Assembly: GCA_900545935.1 (NCBI GenBank)
Contig: URAP01000004.1
Span: 1-64,000 of the forward strand
Length of the DNA stretch: 64,000 nt
Direction: 5' to 3'
DNA from: an uncultured Eubacteriales bacterium
GTDB lineage: Bacteria; Bacillota; Clostridia; Oscillospirales; CAG-272
Shown here: one piece after another, positions 58,846 through 64,000 of the stretch
How positions within the stretch are numbered: position 1 is the first letter of the stretch
Layout: each line of letters opens with the position of its first letter
Made by a program: the position numbers and the translations under genes
The notes under the pieces: generated by a model
Seen by the model: only the letters and a program-made list of their open reading frames with translations
The model's database searches: none
Told to the model about the DNA's origin: nothing

Positions 58846-60186
58846 TTACTTCTCGTCCTTCTTCTTGCCGGAGAGGAGGAGATTGGTTAGGATTCCGAGG
58901 ATGAGTGCGGAAGCGACCTCGGTTATGGTGACCGGGCCGATGCCGATGGACATTCCGCCGATACCGGTGATAAGTATTACCGAAACAACGAATAGGTTGT
59001 GGTTATCGCCGAGATCGATTTTCTGTATCATCTTAAGACCGGAGACTGCGATGAATCCGTAAAGGGTGATGCACACACCGCCCATTACGCAGGAAGGGAT
59101 GGTCGCAAGGAAGGTCACAAAGGGCGCGAAGAACGAAGCGATAATAGCGAGAATTGCGGTCGTAAAAATGGTGTAAACGGAAGCATTACCTGTGATAGCA
59201 ACGCATCCGACCGACTCGCCGTAGGTGGTGTTCGGGCAGCCGCCGAAGATCGCGCCGACGATCGAGCCTACGCCGTCGCCGAGCAGGGTGCGATGGAGAC
59301 CGGGCTCCTCAAGAAGCTCGTGTCCGATGATGGAGGAGAGGTTCTTGTGGTCTGCTATGTGCTCGGCGAAAACAACGAATGCGACGGGAACATATGCAAC
59401 CGCGATCGTTGCTATGTACTGGCCGTTTATCTCGCTAAGGCCCTTTGCCGCCTTGATGAAGGTGAAGTCAGGGTACCACTGCATGTTGGCGAAGCGCGAG
59501 AAGTCGATGATGACCATAGCCTCGTTGCCTGTCGCATTGCCGATAACGGTGAACACGGTAGCTACGAGATAGCCTGCGATAATACCGATCACGAAAGGAA
59601 TGAGCTTAGCCATTTTCTTTCCGTAGACCGAGCAAACGGTGACGACTGCGAGGGTCACAAGTGCGCAGATGAGGCAGAGCCAGCCGTGGAGGTTCATCTG
59701 GAATACTCCGCCGTCGGTCTTGGCGATGGAGATCGCGTCGCTGACAGCATTGCCTGCGAGCGAGAGACCGATGATAGCGACGGTAGGTCCGATGATAACA
59801 GCGGGCATGAGCTTGTTAATCCAACGAACGCCTGCGAACTTAACGATAATTGCTATAAGCACATATACGAGCCCTGCGAATGCAGCGCCGATGATTATGC
59901 CCGCGAAGCCTGCCTCTGCGGTAGCTGCGCCCGCGAAGGCTGCCGACATGGAGCCGAGGAATGCGAACGAGGAGCCGAGGAATACGGGGCTTCTGAACTT
60001 GGTGAAGAGCAGATAAACGATGGTGCCCACGCCTGCGCCGAAGAGCGCTGCGGACTGGGACATTCCGTTGCCGATAATAGAAGGAACGGCGATCGTTGCC
60101 GCAAGAATTGCGAGCAGCTGCTGGAGCGCAAATATAAGATTCGCGCCGAATTTAGGCTTGTCTTTGACCTGGTAGATAAGATTCAT
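58846..60186 (-). CDS. uraA: Uracil/xanthine permease (NCS2 family)
   Basis: 446 residues with about 14 membrane segments. The NCS2 pattern is present: LQQLLAILAATIAVP at the start, FLGSSFAFLG, and the central signature around GCPNTTYGESVGCVAITG. It is a probable uracil:H+ symporter, since it follows pyrR on the same strand after about 51 bp and so shares its PyrR-controlled leader. The ribosome-binding site (GGAGGATCAAT) is good. Confidence 0.92.
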   Translation of the reverse strand: MNLIYQVKDKPKFGANLIFALQQLLAILAATIAVPSIIGNGMSQSAALFGAGVGTIVYLLFTKFRSPVFLGSSFAFLGSMSAAFAGAATAEAGFAGIIIGAAFAGLVYVLIAIIVKFAGVRWINKLMPAVIIGPTVAIIGLSLAGNAVSDAISIAKTDGGVFQMNLHGWLCLICALVTLAVVTVCSVYGKKMAKLIPFVIGIIAGYLVATVFTVIGNATGNEAMVIIDFSRFANMQWYPDFTFIKAAKGLSEINGQYIATIAVAYVPVAFVVFAEHIADHKNLSSIIGHELLEEPGLHRTLLGDGVGSIVGAIFGGCPNTTYGESVGCVAITGNASVYTIFTTAILAIIASFFAPFVTFLATIPSCVMGGVCITLYGFIAVSGLKMIQKIDLGDNHNLFVVSVILITGIGGMSIGIGPVTITEVASALILGILTNLLLSGKKKDEK

Positions 60187-60237
60187 CTTATTGATCCTCC
60201 GGTTATTATTTATGTAAATACTTTCGTATTTATATAC

Positions 60238-60774
60238 TCATTCTCCGTAGAGCTCGACGCCCATAGTGTCGTCGTACGGCGGTATAAGCACCGAGACACG
60301 CTCGTTCTGAGCGGTCGGGATGCTTTTTCCTATATAGTCGGCGCGGAAAGGCAGTTCTCTGTGCCCGCGGTCGATGAGGATTGCGAGTCGGATGGCACGC
60401 GGCCGTCCGATCGAGAATATAGCGTCGATTGCGGCTCTTACGGTCCGACCGGTGTAGAGCACATCATCGACGAGCACGACCTTTTTGTTAACTATGTCAA
60501 ATCCGAGCTCTGAGGTCGAGATGACGGGACTTTCATACCGATGTGTGAGATCGTCTCTGTAAAACTTGATGTCGATCGCGCCGCAGGGAACATGAACGCC
60601 CTCCGAGCGATAGATGTTCTCGGCGATCATTTCCGCCAAACGCTCTCCGCGCCGACGTACACCGACTATGCAGAGGTCGTCTGTGCCCTTGTTTTTTTCG
60701 ACTATCTCAAATGAAATTCTGCGGACGGTGCGGCAGAGCGTCTCGCCGTCCATAATACGTGCTTTTAGCTGCAT
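60238..60774 (-). CDS. pyrR: Bifunctional PyrR: pyrimidine operon attenuator / uracil phosphoribosyltransferase
   Basis: 178 residues. The PRPP-binding motif is VVLVDDVLYTGRT, with IVGVRRRGERLAEMI, DIKFYRDDLTHR and the conserved RGHRELPFRADYIGK. GGAGGTGCAAC selects the ATG at 60774; longer readings start in the leader. It binds its own mRNA leader when UMP is abundant and also makes UMP from uracil. The downstream permease fits uracil salvage. Confidence 0.96.
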   Translation of the reverse strand: MQLKARIMDGETLCRTVRRISFEIVEKNKGTDDLCIVGVRRRGERLAEMIAENIYRSEGVHVPCGAIDIKFYRDDLTHRYESPVISTSELGFDIVNKKVVLVDDVLYTGRTVRAAIDAIFSIGRPRAIRLAILIDRGHRELPFRADYIGKSIPTAQNERVSVLIPPYDDTMGVELYGE

Positions 60775-60920
60775 GTTGCACCTCCGGATTTTTTCAGAGC
60801 AAAAGAAAAGAACCCTGCGGCAGAGGGCGCGCAAGATCCGTATAGGCGGCAAAAGCCGTGTGAGTTTATAATCGGATCTTGTCGGTCTCTCTGTACCGAA
60901 CTTAAAGACTCGTTTTTGCT
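60775..60920 (-). promoter_or_regulatory. PyrR-type attenuator leader
   Basis: In minus-strand RNA sense, a PyrR-binding-loop-like ACAGAGAGACCGACAAGA (consensus CCAGAGAGGCU) is followed by a long CAAGATCCG / CGGATCTTG stem. A downstream CCCT...AGGG hairpin with TTCTTTTCTTTT forms the candidate terminator. This arrangement matches PyrR-controlled attenuation of pyr genes in Gram-positive bacteria. Confidence 0.65.
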
Positions 60921-60926
60921 TTCAGA

Positions 60927-60955
60927 ATTCTATCACTTCAGGCGAAAAATGTCAA
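60927..60955 (-). promoter_or_regulatory. Promoter of pyrR-uraA
   Basis: On the minus strand, TTGACA (60950-60955), 17-bp spacer, TAGAAT (60927-60932). Confidence 0.85.
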
Positions 60956-61050
60956 TATGTTTTGCAAAAAAAACAAAAAAATTTTTGTTCGATTTTATAC
61001 CCATAAAATCAAACGGGAAAATATTCATATAGGCAAATTCAGAACGTGTA

Positions 61051-61079
61051 TTGCATATTTTTCATCCATATGATATAAT
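61051..61079 (+). promoter_or_regulatory. Promoter of the epimerase-amidase unit
   Basis: TTGCAT 61051-61056, 17-bp spacer, TATAAT 61074-61079. Confidence 0.8.
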
Positions 61080-61123
61080 TTTCTTGCTATAAAAAGGCGA
61101 TACGCCGAAAAACGGAGGACGCT

Positions 61124-62014
61124 ATGCTGTATTCTATTGAAAATGACAGACTCAGAGTCGAGATAAACGATATCGGCGCGGAGCTGTATTCGATAAAGGA
61201 CAAGGCCGACGGCTTTGAATATCTTTGGCAGGGCGATCCGCAGTATTGGTCGGGCAGAGCATATAATCTGTTCCCGATATGCGGCAGGATCACAGAGGAA
61301 CGGTATACATATAAGGGCGGTTCGTATGATATCTGTCTGCACGGCTTTGCACGCGACGCGGTCTTTACATGCGTAGAGCAGGGCGGCTATACTGCGTGCT
61401 TCGAGCTTAGAGCAGATGCGGAAACAAGGAAAAGCTATCCGTTCGATTTTTGCCTGCGTGTCAGATATATTCTTGACGGCAGCTCGCTCCGCACCGTATA
61501 TGAGCTTGACAATATGGGTGATAACGAGATGATATTTGCACTCGGCGGTCATCCGGGCTTTAATCTGCCGCTTGAGGATGGTAAGGGCTTCTCGGATTAC
61601 CGTCTTGAATTTGCCGAACCGCGTGAGAACGTACATGAGCTTGTACACAGCGAGCGCTGCTATATAACTCACGAGGAGCGTACATATCCGCTGAAGGATG
61701 GGCGTGTGCTGCCGCTCAAACACTCGCTGTTCGATCATGACGCCGTTTTTCTGTACGATACCTGCGGCAGTCTTACGCTGACCGCGGGCGGTAAGAGAAG
61801 CGTACGTGTTGATTATCCGAATATGAAATATATCGGCTTTTGGCATCTCCCGCACACCGAGGCTCCGTATGTCTGTATCGAGCCGTGGACGAGCTGCCCG
61901 TCCTACGACGGAGAGCTCGACGATCTCGAGACCAAGCGCGATATGATGCGCCTTGCCTCGGGCGGACATTATACGACCGATTTTTCAATGACATTCAATA
62001 CGGACGGTAACTGA
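61124..62014 (+). CDS. Aldose 1-epimerase-like (galactose mutarotase superfamily) protein
   Basis: 296 residues with the beta-sandwich mutarotase pattern: RVEINDIGAELYSIK at the start, NLFPICGRI, LHGFARD (catalytic His), GGHPGFN (second His) and CIEPWTS near the end. It belongs to the YeaD/LacX-like branch rather than classical GalM. Such enzymes interconvert sugar anomers; the substrate is unknown. It is followed three bases later by an amidase gene, forming one unit. Confidence 0.88.
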   Translation: MLYSIENDRLRVEINDIGAELYSIKDKADGFEYLWQGDPQYWSGRAYNLFPICGRITEERYTYKGGSYDICLHGFARDAVFTCVEQGGYTACFELRADAETRKSYPFDFCLRVRYILDGSSLRTVYELDNMGDNEMIFALGGHPGFNLPLEDGKGFSDYRLEFAEPRENVHELVHSERCYITHEERTYPLKDGRVLPLKHSLFDHDAVFLYDTCGSLTLTAGGKRSVRVDYPNMKYIGFWHLPHTEAPYVCIEPWTSCPSYDGELDDLETKRDMMRLASGGHYTTDFSMTFNTDGN

Positions 62015-62017
62015 CGG

Positions 62018-62941
62018 ATGAGTAAGAAAAGATCACGCGAGCAGAAGATATTCCGCCGCATTATCACTGCCCTTGTTATTGCAATTTTCTCGGTCATTCT
62101 TGTGTCGGTGTCGGTGGTCGCCGCGTATAGGCTGCTGCCGGGACTCGGACGTTCCGTGCCCGAGACATCCGCCGAGATGACCGAGGAGTCAGCTCCGACC
62201 ACCTCGGCAGCGCCTGCCGAAACCTTCGAGGAGACTGATGCGGCACCCGCGGCAGCGGAGCCCGGACGTATGCCGACCGTGCTGCTTGATCCCGGTCACG
62301 GCTTTGACGATGTTGGCTGCGGCTCTGAATTCCTCGGCGAGACATGGGAGAAGAATTTGACGCTCGATATGGCGAAAAAGCTCGGTGAATTGCTGACCGA
62401 GCGCGGCTGCACCGTACTCTATACTCACGACGGCGTTACATTTCCGTCGGTGTCCGAGATTACCTCCGAGGCGAAGCGGCTCGGCGTTGAATATGAGTGG
62501 GAAAAGCTCGCGGACAATAATATTTTCAGCGCCTATGAGCGCTCGATTTATGCTAACTGCCTCGCTGCCGAGCAGGATATAGATTTCTTTCTTTCTATAC
62601 ATGTAAACGCGATGGAGAATATGCCGGAGCGGTCCGGCTTTGAGATAGACTATTACGCCGAGGGCGAGGATGCTGCGCTTTCCCGCGCATATTTCAACGG
62701 AATTATCGCCTCGATAGCCGATAATATGCCCGGTATGGGTATCGACAGCTGGGAGGACTCGTGGGATGAGGCGTTCATCGTGACAAAGATAACGCGCCTG
62801 CCTGCCGTGCTCATCGAGACCGGCTTTGCCTCCAACGCTTCCGATGCCGCATTCCTGCTGTCCGAGGATAACCGCAGCTTACTTATGAACGCGGTATGTG
62901 ACGGTATTCTGCGCGGATGGAGCGTGGTTTGCGCAAGCTGA
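62018..62941 (+). CDS. N-acetylmuramoyl-L-alanine amidase (Amidase_3)
   Basis: 307 residues: an N-terminal transmembrane anchor (about 14-38), a Pro/Thr/Ala/Glu-rich linker (about 50-85), then a zinc amidase domain. Zinc ligands appear as LLDPGHGFDD (His), a Glu in GETWEKNLTLDMAKKL, and SIHVNAME (His); the catalytic Glu is in AVLIETGFASN. It cleaves the peptide stem from muramic acid outside the membrane. The start lies three bases after the epimerase stop, so translation is coupled. A 22-residue insertion-like acidic segment (EYEWEKLADNN) precedes the second zinc region. Confidence 0.9.
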   Translation: MSKKRSREQKIFRRIITALVIAIFSVILVSVSVVAAYRLLPGLGRSVPETSAEMTEESAPTTSAAPAETFEETDAAPAAAEPGRMPTVLLDPGHGFDDVGCGSEFLGETWEKNLTLDMAKKLGELLTERGCTVLYTHDGVTFPSVSEITSEAKRLGVEYEWEKLADNNIFSAYERSIYANCLAAEQDIDFFLSIHVNAMENMPERSGFEIDYYAEGEDAALSRAYFNGIIASIADNMPGMGIDSWEDSWDEAFIVTKITRLPAVLIETGFASNASDAAFLLSEDNRSLLMNAVCDGILRGWSVVCAS

Positions 62942-63247
62942 TAAAACTGTACCCTATCGACTCATATCGGTTGTTGTGAGCCCTTTGAGTATACTTGTTT
63001 TCCGACTCTCCCATATAACTTGCTTTTTTGCTTTCTTCAAGAGATGCCGTCTTTTCAAAAAATGTTTACGACGAATTGATTATATTGACAAAAAAGCGGA
63101 TTTGTGGTAACATATAATCTGCATGTGTTGTGCGTATATACATAACTGTTTTGCGTTGATTGAATTAGACTTTTACAGCGCTATTGTTATATTACATCAG
63201 CTTATGATAATTGTGCTCGGTAACATTTTTAAAAGGAGGCTGTGATT
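62942..63247 (+). promoter_or_regulatory. Intergenic region with promoter of the sugar transferase
   Basis: TTGACA at 63085-63090 is followed by TAACAT (63108-63113, 17 bp) and an overlapping TATAAT (63113-63118, 22 bp). The leader is about 120 nt. No terminator hairpin for the amidase gene is obvious, and no gene is seen. Confidence 0.6.
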
Positions 63248-64000
63248 TTGCCTGCAATATTGATCGTTGCTTTGGTCCTTATCTGTATATTGCTTGTACT
63301 CGGAATTATAGCCTTTTTTGTAAAGCCGAGAACGATTTATTCCAATAAGGATGAAAGAAACCCGGTGGAGAACATGCGGGTAATATTTGTTTATGACGAA
63401 TCCGATGAGGAGAACGCCGACGGTGTAAGAGGTCATCTGGAGGTTGTCGGCGAGGAACTGATACATAATAATTTGTATTGCGGATATATCAAGCGAATTG
63501 CGGATATACTGCTTTCGTTTTTCGGCTTAGTGCTGTTGTCACCGGTATTTCTTATCATTATTGCGGCAATTAAGCTCGACGATCCGGGACCGGCTTTTTT
63601 CACGCAGAAGCGCGTCGGACGGAATAAACGATATTTTAAGCTGCATAAATTTCGTTCTATGAAGATTGCGACTCCGCACAATGTTCCTACGCACATGCTC
63701 GAAAATCCCGAACAGTATATTACGAGGGTAGGCGGATTTGTTCGTTCGCACAGCCTTGATGAGCTGCCGCAGATATGGGATATTTTTGTCGGAAACATGT
63801 CAATAATAGGGCCGCGTCCCGCGCTGTGGAATCAAGATCTGCTTACTGCAGAACGCGATAAATACGGCGCAAACGATGTAAAGCCGGGGTTGACGGGATG
63901 GGCGCAGATAAACGGCAGAGACGAGCTCGAAATATCCGAAAAGGCAAGATTGGACGGCGAATATGTCAAGAATATCAGCTTTTTACTTGACTGCAGGTGC
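63248..64000 (+). CDS. Bacterial sugar transferase (polyprenyl-phosphate glycosyl-1-phosphate transferase), cut by window end
   Basis: At least 251 residues; the 3' end is outside the window. The start is TTG at 63248, eight bases after GGAGG (63235-63239); a GTG at 63242 is too close to it. One N-terminal transmembrane helix (about 3-26) and a cytoplasmic stretch lead to the sugar-transferase core: a membrane-inserted helix (IADILLSFFGLVLLSPVFLI), then FFTQKRVGRN, LHKFRSM, DELPQIWDIFVGNMSIIGPR, and KPGLTGWAQINGRDE. It transfers a sugar-1-phosphate to undecaprenyl phosphate to begin exopolysaccharide, capsule or glycan synthesis. Confidence 0.93.
   Translation, partial: MPAILIVALVLICILLVLGIIAFFVKPRTIYSNKDERNPVENMRVIFVYDESDEENADGVRGHLEVVGEELIHNNLYCGYIKRIADILLSFFGLVLLSPVFLIIIAAIKLDDPGPAFFTQKRVGRNKRYFKLHKFRSMKIATPHNVPTHMLENPEQYITRVGGFVRSHSLDELPQIWDIFVGNMSIIGPRPALWNQDLLTAERDKYGANDVKPGLTGWAQINGRDELEISEKARLDGEYVKNISFLLDCRC

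Noticed and set aside
58999..60513. 504-codon plus-strand frame opposite uraA and pyrR
   Set aside because: Acidic low-complexity antisense translation crossing two real genes and their intergenic gap.

Overview
The window looks like a chromosomal segment of a Gram-positive, endospore-forming member of the Clostridia, probably a gut Oscillospirales/Ruminococcaceae-type organism. The evidence is spoIIGA-sigE, divIB-ftsZ without an adjacent ftsA, PyrR-type attenuation, many lipobox proteins, consensus TTGACA/TATAAT promoters with 17-bp spacing, and secreted proteins with cohesin-like and CBM9-like modules. Host genes have moderate-to-high GC; part of the mobile-element cargo is clearly AT-richer. 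There are no rRNA genes or CRISPR arrays.

Layout. 1-350: tandem repeats of about 119 bp. 0.5-6.2 kb: housekeeping (yceD-rpmF, a DUF512 radical-SAM protein, der, plsY, rpmB, a DUF6873-type protein). 6.3-10.8 kb: a DUF4349 lipoprotein, a Na/Pi symporter-PhoU fusion, and a MocR-type regulator that has lost its PLP lysine. 10.9-19.3 kb: sporulation and division genes (sigE and spoIIGA, ftsZ and divIB, all on the minus strand), interrupted by a serine hydrolase, a membrane protein and a lipoprotein. 19.6-23.8 kb: a 39-residue peptide gene and a TerB-domain/BREX-type ATPase pair. 23.8-27.6 kb: alaS and an MscS channel.

27.7-42.35 kb: a mobile element of about 14.6 kb. It is bounded by imperfect 35-bp inverted repeats and carries a large serine recombinase at its right end. 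Its plus-strand half has phage/satellite-like genes: a sigma-like helix-turn-helix protein, a frameshifted primase domain, an SF3 helicase, a zinc-ribbon protein, an HK97 capsid protein, a TnpW-like protein and the recombinase. Its minus-strand half is a six-gene defence operon: HTH controller, two C5 cytosine methyltransferases, a putative restriction nuclease, an Mrr-family nuclease, and an ATPase with an N-terminal cold-shock-like OB fold. Genes in this operon overlap by 4 bp or are about 10 bp apart.

42.6-48.9 kb: tRNA-Leu and tRNA-Gly, a divergent Crp/Fnr regulator and ferredoxin with an FNR-like site centred at -41.5, a LiaF/DUF4097 envelope pair, and a double-HTH regulator. 49-58.4 kb: a candidate ncRNA and two very large secreted proteins whose last 1,090 bp appear identical. 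58.8-64 kb: pyrR-uraA under a PyrR-type leader, an aldose-1-epimerase-like protein, an amidase, and a sugar transferase cut by the window end.
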